Source: Saccharothrix sp. NRRL B-16314 (lineage in GTDB: Bacteria; Actinomycetota; Actinomycetes; Mycobacteriales; Pseudonocardiaceae). From it: 64,000 nt of DNA. Of the stretch, positions 1-11,555 are shown one piece after another. The stretch is from assembly GCF_000716595.1 (NCBI RefSeq), contig NZ_JNXC01000018.1, forward strand, positions 70,572-134,571. Reading direction: 5' to 3'. How positions within the stretch are numbered: position 1 is the first letter of the stretch; each line of letters opens with the position of its first letter. The position numbers were made by a program, and so were the translations under genes. The notes beneath the pieces were generated by a model that ran no database searches, was not told where the DNA came from, and saw only the letters and a list, made by a program, of their open reading frames with translations.

Positions 1-1
1 C

Positions 2-547
2 AGGAACGGCGACGGGCCGAACCCCGGCATCGACCCGGAGACGGGCAAGCCGCGCAAGTTCGCCTACGCGCCGAACCTGCTGGTCGTGGACGGCGGCGCG
101 CCACAGGCGCAGGTAGCCTCCGACATGCTGGCGGAGCTGGGCATCACGGACGTGGCGGTGGTCGGCCTGGCGAAGCGGCTGGAGGAGGTCTGGGTGCCCG
201 GCGAGCCCGACCCGGTGATCCTGCCGCGCACCAGCGAGGCCCTGTACCTGTTGCAGCGGGTGCGCGACGAGGCGCACCGGTTCGCCATCGCCTACCACCG
301 GCAGAAGCGGTCCAAGCGGATGACGACGTCGGCGCTGGACGAGGTACCGGGGCTGGGGCAGTCGCGCAAAGCCGCGCTGCTGAGGCACTTCGGCTCGCTG
401 AAGAAGTTGCGCGAGGCGAGCGTCGACGAGATCAGCGGGGTGCCCGGTGTGGGCCGGCGCACCGCCGAGGCCGTGCACGCGACGCTGGGCGCGGCCGGTG
501 GTGGAGGACCGTCGACGGAGTCGACAATCGGACAGGAGCGAACGTGA
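2..547 (+). CDS. uvrC: UvrABC nuclease subunit C, C-terminal part
   Basis: The frame is open from the left edge of the window, so only the last 181 residues of UvrC are present. The visible part has the [10 protein letters not shown] stretch of the RNase H-like C-terminal endonuclease domain, which makes the 5' incision in nucleotide excision repair. It is followed by a double helix-hairpin-helix ([13 protein letters not shown] and [12 protein letters not shown]) used for DNA binding. The stop overlaps the GTG start of rapZ by 4 nt, so the two are translationally coupled, as in most actinobacteria. The N-terminal GIY-YIG domain lies outside the window. Confidence 0.95.
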   Translation, partial: RNGDGPNPGIDPETGKPRKFAYAPNLLVVDGGAPQAQVASDMLAELGITDVAVVGLAKRLEEVWVPGEPDPVILPRTSEALYLLQRVRDEAHRFAIAYHRQKRSKRMTTSALDEVPGLGQSRKAALLRHFGSLKKLREASVDEISGVPGVGRRTAEAVHATLGAAGGGGPSTESTIGQERT

Positions 548-1431
548 GCGCACCGGCCGGCGAGAAGTCCGGCATCGAAGTCGCGGTGGTGACGGGCCTG
601 TCGGGGGCGGGCCGCAGCACCGCCGCGAAGTGCCTGGAAGACCTCGGGTGGTTCGTGGTGGACAACCTGCCACCCGAGTTGATCTCGACCATGGTGGAGC
701 TCGGCGCGCAGGCCAGGGGCGCCATCACCAGGGTCGCGGTCGTGATGGACGTGCGCAGCCGCGCGTTCACCGAAGACCTGGCGGCGGTCATCAAGGACCT
801 GGACGCGCGCGGCTACAAGCCGAAGGTGCTGTTCCTGGAGGCCACCGACGACGTGCTGATCCGCCGGTTCGAGTCGGTCCGGCGCGGCCACCCGCTGCAG
901 GCGGACGGGCGGCTGGCCGACGGCATCGAGAACGAGCGCGTCCTCCTCACGCCGCTGCGCGAGGAGGCCGACCTGGTGCTGGACACGTCGGCGCTGTCGG
1001 TGCACCAGCTGCGGGCCAAGATCGAGGACACGTTCGGCACCGAGTCGGCGATGCGCACCAGGGTCACGGTGCTGTCGTTCGGCTACAAGTACGGCCTGCC
1101 GATGGACGCCGACCTGGTGATGGACGTGCGGTTCCTGCCGAACCCGTTCTGGATCCCGGAGCTGCGCGAGCAGACCGGCCTGGACGGCGAGGTGCGGAAC
1201 TACGTGCTGACCCAGGAGGGCGCGGAGGAGTTCCTGGACCGCTACCACGAACTGCTGCGCCTTATCGGCGCCGGCTACCGACGCGAGGGCAAGCGGTACC
1301 TGACGCTCGCGGTCGGCTGCACGGGCGGCAAGCACCGCAGCGTCGCCATCTCCGAGGAGCTGGCGGGCCGGTTGGCCAGCGAGGACGGCATGGCGGTCAA
1401 GGTGGTCCACCGGGATCTGGGACGCGAGTGA
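544..1431 (+). CDS. rapZ: RNase adapter protein RapZ / nucleotide-binding protein
   Basis: The 295-residue product has the usual RapZ length. A Walker A-like motif GLSGAGRS lies at residues 18-25, followed by DNLPP near residue 40. The C-terminal domain carries the conserved [12 protein letters not shown] segment. In E. coli RapZ hands the small RNA GlmZ to RNase E and so sets amino-sugar synthesis. In actinobacteria, which lack GlmZ, the partner is not settled. The GTG start overlaps the uvrC stop by 4 nt, and the stop overlaps the yvcK start by 4 nt, placing the gene in the conserved uvrC-rapZ-yvcK-whiA operon. The Arg in place of the usual Walker Lys is common in actinobacterial homologues, from memory. 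Confidence 0.95.
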   Translation: MSAPAGEKSGIEVAVVTGLSGAGRSTAAKCLEDLGWFVVDNLPPELISTMVELGAQARGAITRVAVVMDVRSRAFTEDLAAVIKDLDARGYKPKVLFLEATDDVLIRRFESVRRGHPLQADGRLADGIENERVLLTPLREEADLVLDTSALSVHQLRAKIEDTFGTESAMRTRVTVLSFGYKYGLPMDADLVMDVRFLPNPFWIPELREQTGLDGEVRNYVLTQEGAEEFLDRYHELLRLIGAGYRREGKRYLTLAVGCTGGKHRSVAISEELAGRLASEDGMAVKVVHRDLGRE

Positions 1432-2459
1432 GCTTGAGAGCGGTAGCGCTGGGCGGTGGTCACGGGCTCCACGCGACGCTCACCGCCCTGCGCCGGCTGA
1501 CCGACGACGTGACGGCCGTGGTGACGGTCGCCGACGACGGCGGCTCCTCGGGACGGCTGCGCCGCGAACTCGGCCTGCTGCCGCCCGGTGACCTGCGCAA
1601 GGCGATGGTGGCGCTGGCCGGTGCGGACGAGTCGAGCGCGTTGTGGTCGCGGCTGTTCCAGCACCGGTTCGGCGGCACGGGCGCGCTCGCCGGGCACGCG
1701 GTCGGGAACCTGGTGCTGGCGGGTCTGCTGGAGCAGCTGGGCGACCCGGTCGCGGTGCTGGAGGAGGCCGGACGGCTGCTCGGCGTGCGCGGCCGGGTGC
1801 TGCCGATGTGCACCGAGCCGTTGTCGATCGAGGCCGACGTGACCGGGCTGGACGACGACGCCGACGTGGTGCGCCGGATCCGCGGCCAGGTCGCGATCGC
1901 CACCACGCCCGGCCGGGTGCAGCGCATCCGGCTGAACGGCCCGGGTGGTCCCGGTGAGGCGCCGCGCGGCTGCCCGCAGGCGGTCGAAGCGGTCCTGGCG
2001 GCGGACGTGGTGCTCCTGGGACCGGGCTCGTGGTTCACCAGCGTGCTGCCGCACCTGCTCGTGCCGGAGCTGCACGACGCGTTGGTCCGGACGTCGGCGC
2101 GGAAGGTCGTGGTGCTCAACCTCGTCCCCCAACCGGGGGAAACCGCCGGGTTTTCACCGGAGCTCCACCTGGACGTGCTGTGCGAGCACGCCCCGGCGTT
2201 GCGCGTGGACGCCGTGATCGCCGACGTCGGCGCGGTCCCCGTGCCGGACCGGCTGGGGCGGGCCGCCGCAGCTCTCGGCGCTGCGGCGCACCTCGCGCCG
2301 ATCGCGGTGGCGGGCGCGCCGGACCGTCACGATCCGGCCGCGCTGGCGTTGAGCATCCAGCGGGCGTTGGCCGGCCCTGGTGACGGGACCGGCGGGGCGT
2401 CGAGTACAACCCTCCAGGAAGACCGTGCGAGCAGGGGAGGCGAGGCACCGTGGCGATGA
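1428..2459 (+). CDS. yvcK: YvcK/CofD-like gluconeogenesis factor
   Basis: The GTG start at 1428 overlaps the rapZ stop; the open frame extends further upstream but only inside rapZ. The 343-residue product begins with the glycine-rich GGGHGL motif (residues 9-14) and has [11 protein letters not shown] shortly after, both typical of the YvcK branch of the CofD-like family. YvcK proteins bind UDP-sugars and affect growth on gluconeogenic carbon sources and cell shape in Bacillus and mycobacteria. The end overlaps the start of whiA by 10 nt. Family assignment is firm; the physiological role is inferred from relatives. Confidence 0.94.
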   Translation: MSLRAVALGGGHGLHATLTALRRLTDDVTAVVTVADDGGSSGRLRRELGLLPPGDLRKAMVALAGADESSALWSRLFQHRFGGTGALAGHAVGNLVLAGLLEQLGDPVAVLEEAGRLLGVRGRVLPMCTEPLSIEADVTGLDDDADVVRRIRGQVAIATTPGRVQRIRLNGPGGPGEAPRGCPQAVEAVLAADVVLLGPGSWFTSVLPHLLVPELHDALVRTSARKVVVLNLVPQPGETAGFSPELHLDVLCEHAPALRVDAVIADVGAVPVPDRLGRAAAALGAAAHLAPIAVAGAPDRHDPAALALSIQRALAGPGDGTGGASSTTLQEDRASRGGEAPWR

Positions 2460-3436
2460 CGTCGGCGGTGAAGGACGAGCTGAGCAGGCTGGCCGTCTCG
2501 AAGACCTGCTGCCGCCGTGCGGAGGTCGCCTCCCTCCTGCGCTTCGCGGGTGGACTGCACATCGTCGGCGGCCGGGTGGTCGTCGAGGCGGAGCTGGACC
2601 TGGGTTCCACGGCGCGGCGGCTGCGGCGCGAGATCCACGAGCTGTACGGGCACCAGTCGGACGTGTTCACCATCACGTCCAGCGGCCTGCGCAAGGGCAC
2701 CCGGTTCGTGGTGCGGGTGGTCAAGGACGGCGAGGGCCTGGCCAGGCAGACCGGTCTGCTCGACCCGCGCGGCCGACCGGTCCGCGGCCTGCCCGCGCCG
2801 GTGGTGTCGGGCGGTGTGTGCGACGCGGAGGCGGCGTGGCGCGGCGCGTTCCTGGCGCACGGCTCGCTGACGGAGCCGGGCCGGTCGTCGTCGATGGAGG
2901 TGACCTGCCCGGGGCCGGAAGCGGCGTTGGCGCTGGTCGGCGCGGCACGGCGGATGGGCATCGGCTCCAAGTCGCGTGAGGTGCGCGGCGCGGAGCGCGT
3001 GGTGATAAGGGATGGCGACGCCATCGGCGCGATGCTGACCAGGCTCGGCGCGCACGACAGCGTGCTGGCCTGGGAGGAACGCCGGATGCGCCGCGAGGTG
3101 CGGGCGACGGCGAACCGGCTGGCGAACTTCGACGACGCGAACCTGCGTCGTTCGGCGCGTGCCGCGGTGGCGGCGGCGGCCCGGGTGCAGCGCGCGTTGG
3201 AGATCCTGGGCGCCGAGGCGCCGGACCACCTGGCGGCGGCGGGCGAGCTGCGGCTCGCGCACCGGCAGGCGTCGCTGGAGGAGCTGGGCCAGCTGTCCGA
3301 GCCGCAGATGACGAAGGACGCGGTGGCGGGTCGGATCCGGCGGTTGCTGGCGATGGCGGACAAGCGGGCGAAGGAGCTGGGCATGCCCGACACCGAGTCC
3401 GCGGTGACCGCAGACATGCTCGACGCCGAGGTCTGA
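2450..3436 (+). CDS. whiA: Sporulation/cell-division regulator WhiA
   Basis: The 328-residue protein starts with GTG; an ATG lies two codons later. WhiA combines an N-terminal domain related to LAGLIDADG homing endonucleases with a C-terminal helix-turn-helix, here around residues 235-310. In Streptomyces it works with WhiB to switch aerial hyphae to sporulation septation by activating ftsZ and other division genes. Gene order (uvrC-rapZ-yvcK-whiA) is the standard one. The stop codon sits inside the first copy of a 13-nt tandem repeat that continues into the intergenic space. Confidence 0.95.
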   Translation: MAMTSAVKDELSRLAVSKTCCRRAEVASLLRFAGGLHIVGGRVVVEAELDLGSTARRLRREIHELYGHQSDVFTITSSGLRKGTRFVVRVVKDGEGLARQTGLLDPRGRPVRGLPAPVVSGGVCDAEAAWRGAFLAHGSLTEPGRSSSMEVTCPGPEAALALVGAARRMGIGSKSREVRGAERVVIRDGDAIGAMLTRLGAHDSVLAWEERRMRREVRATANRLANFDDANLRRSARAAVAAAARVQRALEILGAEAPDHLAAAGELRLAHRQASLEELGQLSEPQMTKDAVAGRIRRLLAMADKRAKELGMPDTESAVTADMLDAEV

Positions 3437-3465
3437 CGTCCAGGTCTGACGCCGCGAGCCTGACG
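3429..3465 (+). repeat. 13-nt tandem repeat spanning the whiA stop
   Basis: AGGTCTGACG occurs at 3429-3438 and again at 3442-3451, with a third degenerate copy GAGCCTGACG at 3456-3465. The period is 13-14 nt. The TGA of the first copy is the whiA stop codon, so the repeat has duplicated the gene end into the intergenic region. Confidence 0.6.
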
Positions 3466-3473
3466 CCGGGGGT

Positions 3474-5534
3474 CTAGCGGAGTCCCAGGGCGGACACGAG
3501 CGGGTCGACCAGCGACCTCACGTACGTGTCGGTCAGGTGGTTGTTGCGGTAGACGACGACGTTGCCCACCACGGCCGGGCACACGTCGGCCCGGCAGATC
3601 CAGTCGGTCAGGTCGACTACCCGGACACCGGGCAGCCCGGTCGCGGCGTCGGCCAGCGGGTCGGTGGGCGAGCCGACGGCCCGCGAGCGGGGCGTGTCGC
3701 ACTCGGCCGGTCGGTCCGGGTGGCGTTCCAGGCACGGCGCCACGACCGTCGCCGGGCGCGGCACCTCCCGGATCACGGCGACCGGGATGTCCGCGTCGGA
3801 CAGCGCGGCCAGCATGGTCCGGTAGCCCTCGACCTGGCGTTCCGGCGACTCCCACGTCCAGTTCAGGTCCTTGCGGTAGGACTCCGGCGACATGGCGGCG
3901 GTGACCACCAGGTCGGGGTCCAGGTCGCGGATCAGGTCCAGCTTCAGCCGGTTCTCGTCCGCGCACACGGCGATCGGCGTGCCCGCCTCGGACGGCGGCA
4001 CGGAGGTGAACGGGCAGCCGTTGCGCACGACGACCTTCACCCGCCACCGGCCCGCGCCCTCGTGCCGCACGTACTCGGCCAGGGCGCTGCTGAACTGCCC
4101 GGCGTGCGAGTCGCCGACCACGACCACGGTCCTGGCCGCGCCCGGGTCGCCGTACATGCACGACGTCACCCGCCCGCTCAGGTCGTAGATGTTGCAGTCG
4201 CCGGGCAGGTCGCCCAACGGCCCGTCCTGCTCGACCACGGCGGGCGCGGGCACGAACGCGACACCGGTCGGCACGGGCCGCGCCCGGCTCGGGTCGAGGG
4301 CGAGCGCGCCGGGGTACCGCGCGTCGAGCACGGGCTTCGTCCGCAGCGCGGCCAGCGTCGACTCGGCGGACGCCCAGCCGCCCGACGCGACCGCCACGGT
4401 CACCGCCACCAGTCCCGCGCCGATCGCGTACGTCGTCCGCTTGCGGTTGCGGCGGTGCCGGAACGGGTCCTCGACGAAGTGCTTGGACAACGCCGCCAGT
4501 GCCAGGCTCAGCGCGGCGGCGGCGACCACCTGGTACCGGCTCAGCACGTCCCGGTCGGTCAACTCCAGGAGCAGCACGATCACCGGCCAGTGCCACAGGT
4601 ACAGGCTGTAGGAGACGTCGCCGACGTAGGTCAGCGGCCGGAGCCCCAGGAGCCGGCCCAGCGAGTCGTCCCGGGCGACCAGCATGGCCACCGCGCCGAC
4701 CGTCGGCAGCGCCGCGATCCAGCCCGGGAACGCCATGTCGGTGGTGAACCGGAACGCGCTGACCAGCACGGCCGCCAGACCACCCCAACCGAGCAGCAGG
4801 CGCGCCGTCAGACCCGGTCGCAGCCGGTGCTGCGCCATCGCGGCCAGCCCGCCGATGCCCAGTTCCCACATCCGCGTCGGCGTGACGAAATACGCCGCGC
4901 CGTGATTTACCGGCGTGTACCAGGCGGAGAACGCGAACGACGCGACCGTGACCGCGCCGACCGCCACCACCGCGTACCGCACGGGTCCGCCGCCCCGCCG
5001 TGCCGCGAGCACCGCGGCGGCCAGCAGCACGAGCGGGATCACCAGGTAGAACTGCTCCTCGACGGCCAGCGACCAGAAGTGCTGCACCGGTGACGCGCCG
5101 ACGGTCGCGTGCCCGTAGTCGTCCGACAGCACCGCCAACAGCCAGTTCTGGGCGTTGAGCGCGGAGAACACCACCTCGCGCAGCACCACCGGCCGGCGGG
5201 ACTGGGGCAGCAGCACGAGCGCCGCCGCGGTGATCACCAGCAACACGGCGGTGGCGGCGGGCAGCAACCGGCGGATCCGGCGGGCGTAGAAGTCGAGCAG
5301 GCGTACCCGCCCGGTGCGCCGGACCTCGCCCGTGAGCGTGCCGATGATCAGGAAGCCGGAGATCGCGAAGAACACGTCGACGCCGACGAAACCACCGGTC
5401 AGCCACTCGGGGCGGAGGTGGTAGCAGACCACCAAACCCACGGCCAGCGCCCGCAGGCCTTGGACGTCGGCGCGCACGGCCGAAGTCCTGGCGGCAGGTG
5501 CCGCGACACCGGGATCGCCCGTCGCCAACGCCAC
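3474..5534 (-). CDS. Membrane O-acyltransferase with C-terminal SGNH domain
   Basis: This is an OafA/YrhL-type protein of about 686 residues. The N-terminal half is an acyltransferase-3 domain with around ten membrane helices, including the typical YHL and GGFVGVDVFFAISGFLI segments. After a linker comes an extracytoplasmic SGNH hydrolase domain with GDSHAGQF and a C-terminal NNHLT block. Such proteins move acyl groups across the membrane onto cell-surface sugars or secreted products; the acceptor cannot be read from sequence. The start is uncertain: I chose GTG at 5534, just before the first conserved segment, but the frame is open to 5786 and no strong ribosome site marks either choice. It faces whiA tail to tail. 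Confidence 0.85.
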   Translation of the reverse strand: MALATGDPGVAAPAARTSAVRADVQGLRALAVGLVVCYHLRPEWLTGGFVGVDVFFAISGFLIIGTLTGEVRRTGRVRLLDFYARRIRRLLPAATAVLLVITAAALVLLPQSRRPVVLREVVFSALNAQNWLLAVLSDDYGHATVGASPVQHFWSLAVEEQFYLVIPLVLLAAAVLAARRGGGPVRYAVVAVGAVTVASFAFSAWYTPVNHGAAYFVTPTRMWELGIGGLAAMAQHRLRPGLTARLLLGWGGLAAVLVSAFRFTTDMAFPGWIAALPTVGAVAMLVARDDSLGRLLGLRPLTYVGDVSYSLYLWHWPVIVLLLELTDRDVLSRYQVVAAAALSLALAALSKHFVEDPFRHRRNRKRTTYAIGAGLVAVTVAVASGGWASAESTLAALRTKPVLDARYPGALALDPSRARPVPTGVAFVPAPAVVEQDGPLGDLPGDCNIYDLSGRVTSCMYGDPGAARTVVVVGDSHAGQFSSALAEYVRHEGAGRWRVKVVVRNGCPFTSVPPSEAGTPIAVCADENRLKLDLIRDLDPDLVVTAAMSPESYRKDLNWTWESPERQVEGYRTMLAALSDADIPVAVIREVPRPATVVAPCLERHPDRPAECDTPRSRAVGSPTDPLADAATGLPGVRVVDLTDWICRADVCPAVVGNVVVYRNNHLTDTYVRSLVDPLVSALGLR

Positions 5535-6949
<1,415 letters not shown>

Positions 6950-6969
6950 GCGAAAACGGGTCACTCGCT

Positions 6970-8166
6970 GTGAAGACTCTCGACGATCTGCTCAGCGAGG
7001 GTGTCTCGGGTCGGCGCGTCCTCGTGCGCGCCGACCTGAACGTCCCCCTCGACGGCGACCGGATCACCGACGACGGCCGCGTCCGCGCGTCGGTCCCCAC
7101 CATCAAGGCGCTCGTTGACGCGGGCGCCCGCGTGCTGGTCGCCGCCCACCTGGGCCGCCCCAAGGGCGAGCCCGACCCCAAGTTCTCCCTCGCGCCCGTC
7201 GCGGTGCGGCTCGGTGAGCTCCTCGGCCAGGCGGTCGGGATCGGCACCGAGACCGCCGGCGACGGCACCGTGGTGCTGCTGGAGAACATCCGCTTCGACG
7301 CCCGCGAGACCAGCAAGGACGACGCCGAGCGCGCCGCCCTCGCCGACGAGCTGGCCGCCAAGGCCGACGCGTTCGTCTCCGACGGCTTCGGCGTGGTGCA
7401 CCGCAAGCAGGCTTCCGTCTACGACGTGGCCAAGAAGCTCCCGCACTACGCGGGCGGCCTCGTGCTGGCCGAGGTCGAGGTGCTGCGCAAGCTCACCGAC
7501 GACCTCAAGCGCCCGTACGTCGTCGTGCTCGGCGGCGCGAAGGTGTCCGACAAGCTCGGCGTCATCGCGAACCTGCTCGGCAAGGTCGACCGGCTGCTCA
7601 TCGGCGGCGGCATGGCCTACACCTTCCTCAAGGCCCAGGGCCACGAGGTCGGCGGCTCGCTGCTCCAGGAGGACCAGCTCGACCAGGTCCGCGGCTTCCT
7701 CGCCCAGGCGGAGGAGCGCGGCGTGGAGCTGGTGCTCCCGGTCGACGTGCTGGCCGCCGACGACTTCGCGCCCGACGCGAAGTTCGAGGTCGTCGCCACC
7801 GACGCCATCCCCGCCGACCGGCAGGGCCTCGACATCGGGCCGAAGACGCGCGAGCTGTTCGCGTCCAAGCTCGCCGACGCCCAGACCGTCTTCTGGAACG
7901 GCCCGATGGGCGTGTTCGAGTTCGAGGCGTTCTCCGGCGGCACCCGCGCGGTGGCCGAGGCGCTCGTCAAGAGCGACGCGTTCACCGTGGTCGGCGGCGG
8001 CGACTCCGCCGCGGCCGTGCGCGCGCTCGGCCTCCCCGAGGACGGGTTCTCGCACATCTCCACCGGTGGTGGGGCGTCCCTGGAGTACCTGGAGGGCAAA
8101 GAGCTCCCGGGCGTGTCCGTGTTGGACGAAGACCTGCTTGCAGGGTCGAGCGAAGGCGGAGCGTGA
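6970..8166 (+). CDS. pgk: Phosphoglycerate kinase
   Basis: The 398-residue protein transfers phosphate from 1,3-bisphosphoglycerate to ADP. The N-terminal [12 protein letters not shown] is the substrate-binding signature. [12 protein letters not shown] lies mid-protein, and the C-terminal nucleotide-binding region has GGGDSAAAV and [13 protein letters not shown]. It starts at GTG 6970, 20 nt after the gap stop, although the same frame is open upstream through gap. The stop overlaps the tpiA start, indicating translational coupling. Confidence 0.96.
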   Translation: MKTLDDLLSEGVSGRRVLVRADLNVPLDGDRITDDGRVRASVPTIKALVDAGARVLVAAHLGRPKGEPDPKFSLAPVAVRLGELLGQAVGIGTETAGDGTVVLLENIRFDARETSKDDAERAALADELAAKADAFVSDGFGVVHRKQASVYDVAKKLPHYAGGLVLAEVEVLRKLTDDLKRPYVVVLGGAKVSDKLGVIANLLGKVDRLLIGGGMAYTFLKAQGHEVGGSLLQEDQLDQVRGFLAQAEERGVELVLPVDVLAADDFAPDAKFEVVATDAIPADRQGLDIGPKTRELFASKLADAQTVFWNGPMGVFEFEAFSGGTRAVAEALVKSDAFTVVGGGDSAAAVRALGLPEDGFSHISTGGGASLEYLEGKELPGVSVLDEDLLAGSSEGGA

Positions 8167-8954
8167 TGGCTCAGCGTCAGCCCCTCATCGCGGGCAACTG
8201 GAAGATGAACCTCAACCACCTCGAGGCCATCGCCCTGGTGCAGAAGATCGCCTTCTCGCTGCCGGAGAAGTACTTCGCCAAGGTCGAGGTCGCGGTGCTG
8301 CCGCCGTTCGTCGACATCCGGTCGATCCAGACCCTGGTCGACGGCGACAAGCTGCTGCTCAAGTACGGCGCGCAGGACCTGTCGCCGCACGACTCCGGCG
8401 CCTACACCGGTGACACCTCGGGCCCGATGCTCGCCAAGCTCGGCTGCTCGTACGTCACCGTGGGCCACTCCGAGCGCCGCGAGTACCACGGCGAGGACGA
8501 CGCCACCGTCAACAAGAAGGTCAAGGCGGCGATCAAGCACGGCGTCACCCCGATCTTCTGCCTCGGCGAGCAGTTGGACGTCCGCGAGGCCGGCCGGCAC
8601 GTCGAGCACTGCACCGACCAGCTCGTCGCGGGCCTGAAGGGCCTCACCGCCGAGCAGGTGCGCGACGTGGTCGTCGCCTACGAACCGGTGTGGGCCATCG
8701 GCACCGGCAAGGTCGCCTCGTCGGCGGACGCACAGGAGGTGTGCGCGGCGCTGCGGGTCAAGCTCGCCGAGCTGTACGGCGAGGACGTCGCTTCGGCCGT
8801 TCGGGTGCTTTACGGCGGTTCCGTCAAGTCCGGCAACATCGCCGAGCTGATCGCCCAGAAGGACGTCGACGGCGCCCTCGTGGGTGGTGCGAGCCTGGAT
8901 GCGGACGAGTTCGCCAAGCTGTGCGCACTCGCCGCGGGCGGACCTCTACCCTGA
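8166..8954 (+). CDS. tpiA: Triosephosphate isomerase
   Basis: The 262-residue enzyme interconverts dihydroxyacetone phosphate and glyceraldehyde 3-phosphate. Active-site residues are visible: Lys in AGNWKMN, His101 in VGHSERR and Glu173 in AYEPVWAIG, with the phosphate-binding YGGSVKSGN near the C-terminus. I chose the ATG at 8166, which shares a base with the pgk stop; a GTG one codon upstream is possible. It closes the gap-pgk-tpiA operon. Confidence 0.96.
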   Translation: MAQRQPLIAGNWKMNLNHLEAIALVQKIAFSLPEKYFAKVEVAVLPPFVDIRSIQTLVDGDKLLLKYGAQDLSPHDSGAYTGDTSGPMLAKLGCSYVTVGHSERREYHGEDDATVNKKVKAAIKHGVTPIFCLGEQLDVREAGRHVEHCTDQLVAGLKGLTAEQVRDVVVAYEPVWAIGTGKVASSADAQEVCAALRVKLAELYGEDVASAVRVLYGGSVKSGNIAELIAQKDVDGALVGGASLDADEFAKLCALAAGGPLP

Positions 8955-9044
8955 TGTGATTGACACGCACTCCTACTACGGTGGTCCACGGTCGGCAGTC
9001 GACCGGGTACTCTGTGGCGTCACCTGCCTGACAGCGAGGAAGAA

Positions 9045-9278
9045 ATGATCCTGTTCCTTCAGATCCTGTTGATCGTCTCCAGTCTCGTCCTGATCCTGCT
9101 GGTGCTACTGCACCGCGGGCGTGGCGGCGGTCTGTCCTCGTTGTTCGGCGGCGGCATGCAGTCGAGCCTGTCCGGTTCCAGCGTGGTGGAGAAGAACCTC
9201 GACCGGCTGACGTTGTTCGTCGGCTCGGTCTGGGTCATCGCCATCGTGGGCATCGGACTGCTGATGAAGGTCAACTGA
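9045..9278 (+). CDS. secG: Preprotein translocase subunit SecG
   Basis: The 77-residue protein has two membrane helices (about residues 2-21 and 54-74) separated by a glycine- and serine-rich cytoplasmic loop (GRGGGLSSLFGGG), the classic SecG layout. SecG joins SecYE and speeds protein export. Its position after tpiA is conserved in actinobacteria. A TTGACA hexamer lies at 8960 and a TACTCT at 9008 in the 90-nt gap upstream, but they are too far apart to form a single standard promoter. Confidence 0.93.
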   Translation: MILFLQILLIVSSLVLILLVLLHRGRGGGLSSLFGGGMQSSLSGSSVVEKNLDRLTLFVGSVWVIAIVGIGLLMKVN

Positions 9279-9314
9279 CAGCAGGGAAACCACGTGGTGG
9301 GGGTGTGAGGGTCG

Positions 9315-9659
9315 ATGGCTGGTGGTAACGCGATTCGCGGTACCCGCGTCGGCGCAGGCCCGATGGGCGAATCGGAGCGCGGCGAGTCCGCGCCCCGACG
9401 TCGGGTGTCGTACTGGTGCGCGAACGCGCACGAGTCTCGGCCGTCGTTCGCGGTCGAAGCCGAGATCCCGGAGAACTGGGACTGCCCCCGGTGCGGCCTG
9501 CCGGCCGGGCGCGACGAGCAGGCTCCCCCTGCTCCGCCGCGCAACGAGCCGTACAAGACGCACCTGGCGTACGTGAAGGAGCGGCGCTCCGACGCGGACG
9601 GTGAGGCGATCCTGGAAGAGGCGCTCATCAAGCTGCGCAAGCAGCGCGAAGAGCCCTAG
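9315..9659 (+). CDS. rbpA: RNA polymerase-binding protein RbpA
   Basis: The 114-residue protein matches RbpA in length and layout: a basic N-terminal tail with RGTRVGAGPMGE, a central zinc-type core containing WCANAH and WDCPRCGLPAG, and a C-terminal sigma-interaction segment (KTHLAYVKERRSDADGEAILEEAL). RbpA stabilises the RNA polymerase open complex with the principal sigma factor and is restricted to actinobacteria, which helps place the organism. The ATG at 9315 follows GTGAGGG closely. A strong hairpin terminator lies 16 nt after the stop. Confidence 0.95.
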   Translation: MAGGNAIRGTRVGAGPMGESERGESAPRRRVSYWCANAHESRPSFAVEAEIPENWDCPRCGLPAGRDEQAPPAPPRNEPYKTHLAYVKERRSDADGEAILEEALIKLRKQREEP

Positions 9660-9674
9660 TCAGGCGAGAACGGT

Positions 9675-9710
9675 GCGACGGCCCCCGCGGATTCCCGCGG
9701 GGGCCGTCGC
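9675..9710. terminator. Bidirectional hairpin terminator between rbpA and a convergent gene
   Basis: A perfect 16-bp stem (9675-9690 paired with 9695-9710) with a 4-nt ATTC loop lies between the rbpA stop and the stop of the convergent surface-protein gene. It is followed by CGTTT rather than a long T run, which is usual for high-GC actinomycetes. Confidence 0.85.
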
Positions 9711-9734
9711 CGTTTCCCGTCGACCCTCGGCTGC

Positions 9735-10652
9735 TCAGCGGCGCTTGGTGAACAGGCCGGAGAACTGGCGTCGGACCAGGATCGCGCCCACCAGCACGAA
9801 GAACACCAGGACCACGAGCGTCGACGTGGTGCCGCCGGTCGAGCTGGTCAGGGCGATGTCCACGCTGCCGACCAGCACCACGCCGCAGTCGGCCCGGATC
9901 ACGTGCCGCCCCGGTTGGATCATGGTGAACTCGACCCTGGTGCTGAACGTGCCCGAGTTGTCCGCTTTCGCCGTGCCGACGTCCTCGCCCAGCGAGCTGA
10001 GCCGCACCGGCGCGCCGGGGTCGCAGCCGGTGCCGGTGGCGGTCAGCGGGTCGCCCGGCTGGATGTTGTCCTTGTCCAGGGTCAGCGCGCCGTCACCGTC
10101 GAACGGCGTCGTCGTGGTCGCCGGGGGCGGCGTTCCGGAGCTCGTCGTCGTTGTCGTGGTCGTCGTGGTGGTGGTCGACGTGGTGGTCGTGGTGACAGTC
10201 GGGCGCCGGCTGGTCGTGGTCGTCGCGGCCGGGGGAGCGGTGGTCGTGGTGACGACCGGCGGCGGGGTGGTGGTCGTGGTGGGCGTCGGCGTCACGGTGA
10301 AGCTGTCCGTCGGGTTCGACGTCGCCGCGCACACCGGCTTCGCCGTCACCCGGTGGCCGCCGATCGCCGCCTTCTCCGGCACCGTCGCCGTTCCGGAACC
10401 GCTGCCGCGGCCCGAGTGCCGGCCGCTGCCGACCACCTGCCTGCCGTCCCAGAGGAGCTGCACGGTGTAGTCCCGGCAGTCCGGATCGAGGTACACACCG
10501 GACCAGCTGACCGTGAACGTGCTCCCCACCGGGCCGGAATCCGGGGTCGCGGTGGCGGTGCCCTGCTGCTGCGCGGATACCGGTGCCGCTACAAGCGCCG
10601 TAACGCCGTACGCCAAGGCACCGAGTAAAGCTAGTGTTCCTGCCGATCGCAT
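9735..10652 (-). CDS. Secreted or wall-spanning Thr-rich surface protein
   Basis: The 305-residue product has a cleavable signal peptide (MRSAGTLALLGALAYG... to PVSA) and an N-terminal Ig-like domain of about 100 residues. A long Thr/Pro spacer of about 70 residues follows, then a second beta-rich domain, one C-terminal membrane helix and a short basic tail. This is the layout of a membrane-anchored surface protein whose spacer crosses the cell wall. I chose the ATG at 10652, with GGGAG upstream, over a GTG at 10682, because the signal peptide then starts cleanly. No enzymatic motif is seen; function unknown. Confidence 0.75.
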   Translation of the reverse strand: MRSAGTLALLGALAYGVTALVAAPVSAQQQGTATATPDSGPVGSTFTVSWSGVYLDPDCRDYTVQLLWDGRQVVGSGRHSGRGSGSGTATVPEKAAIGGHRVTAKPVCAATSNPTDSFTVTPTPTTTTTPPPVVTTTTAPPAATTTTSRRPTVTTTTTSTTTTTTTTTTTSSGTPPPATTTTPFDGDGALTLDKDNIQPGDPLTATGTGCDPGAPVRLSSLGEDVGTAKADNSGTFSTRVEFTMIQPGRHVIRADCGVVLVGSVDIALTSSTGGTTSTLVVLVFFVLVGAILVRRQFSGLFTKRR

Positions 10653-10697
10653 GCCCGACTCCCGGACTAGTCCGCTACCCACCGACGAGGTGTCCTT

Positions 10698-11555
10698 GTG
10701 AGACGCATTATGAGCAGCGTCGGTTTACTGCTCCTGTGCGGGATCTTCCTGGGCGTCGGCCCGGCAGCCGCCGCGGGTGACGAGGTCACCATCGACGTCA
10801 CTGTGGACGGCACCCCGGTGGGTGACGACGAGCTGCTGCTCGACCCCACCGGTTCCTCCCGCATCGCGGTGACCGTCCACAACGGAACGGACACCACCCG
10901 GCACGTCAAGACGATCAGGTTGTCCGGCACGGCGTTGGCGCTGACGTTCTTCGCCTACGACACGACGGTCCCGTTCGAAGTGCCGGCGAAGCAGAGCGTC
11001 ACCCGCGGGTTCGCGCTCGACCTCGGCCAGCTCGGCGAGCAGGCGACCGGTCTGCTGCCGACCGAGCTGGAGGTGCTGGCCGCCGACCGCGACGTGATCG
11101 CGTCGATCGGCACGACCGGTGACGTGCGCGGGTCGATCTGGTCGGTGTACGGGGTGTTCGGGCTGGCCGTGTTCGGGTTGACCGTGCTGGCGTGGGCGGG
11201 CGCGTTGTTCGCGTTGGCGCGGCGCCGGCTGCCGGCGAACCGGTGGCAGCGCGCGATGCGGTTCCTGCCGGCCGGCGTCGGCACCGGGCTGGTCGCGGTG
11301 ATCTCGCTGTCCGTGCTGCGGATCATGGCGCCGTCACCGGCCGCCGAGATCCCGTTCATCCTCGGCGCGGCGGCGGGTGCGTTCGTCCTCGGCTACCTGA
11401 CACCGCACCCGAACGCCGACGACCTTCCCGACCTGCCTCACGCCGCACCTCCGCCGCCTTCGCCTCCGGTCGAGCAGCAGTACGCGAACACGCCGTTCGT
11501 CGACCCGGACTCGACCCAGCGCATCACGCGGCCGTTGCCCGGCGGTGGGGCGTGA
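10698..11555 (+). CDS. Membrane protein coupled to a Ser/Thr kinase
   Basis: The 285-residue product has a signal peptide (SVGLLLLCGIFLGVGPAAAA) and an extracytoplasmic domain of about 120 residues. Three membrane helices follow at roughly 145-172, 185-207 and 215-233, then a Pro-rich cytoplasmic tail. No known domain is recognised. It starts at GTG 10698, divergent from the Thr-rich surface gene 45 nt away. Its stop overlaps the start of the kinase gene by 4 nt, so it is probably the sensor or partner of that kinase. That role is inferred from context only. Confidence 0.7.
   Translation: MRRIMSSVGLLLLCGIFLGVGPAAAAGDEVTIDVTVDGTPVGDDELLLDPTGSSRIAVTVHNGTDTTRHVKTIRLSGTALALTFFAYDTTVPFEVPAKQSVTRGFALDLGQLGEQATGLLPTELEVLAADRDVIASIGTTGDVRGSIWSVYGVFGLAVFGLTVLAWAGALFALARRRLPANRWQRAMRFLPAGVGTGLVAVISLSVLRIMAPSPAAEIPFILGAAAGAFVLGYLTPHPNADDLPDLPHAAPPPPSPPVEQQYANTPFVDPDSTQRITRPLPGGGA

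Noticed and set aside
10090..10300. Tandem repeat of GTGGTC-like codons as a mobile or regulatory repeat
   Set aside because: It is the coding sequence of the Thr-rich spacer of the surface protein on the minus strand.
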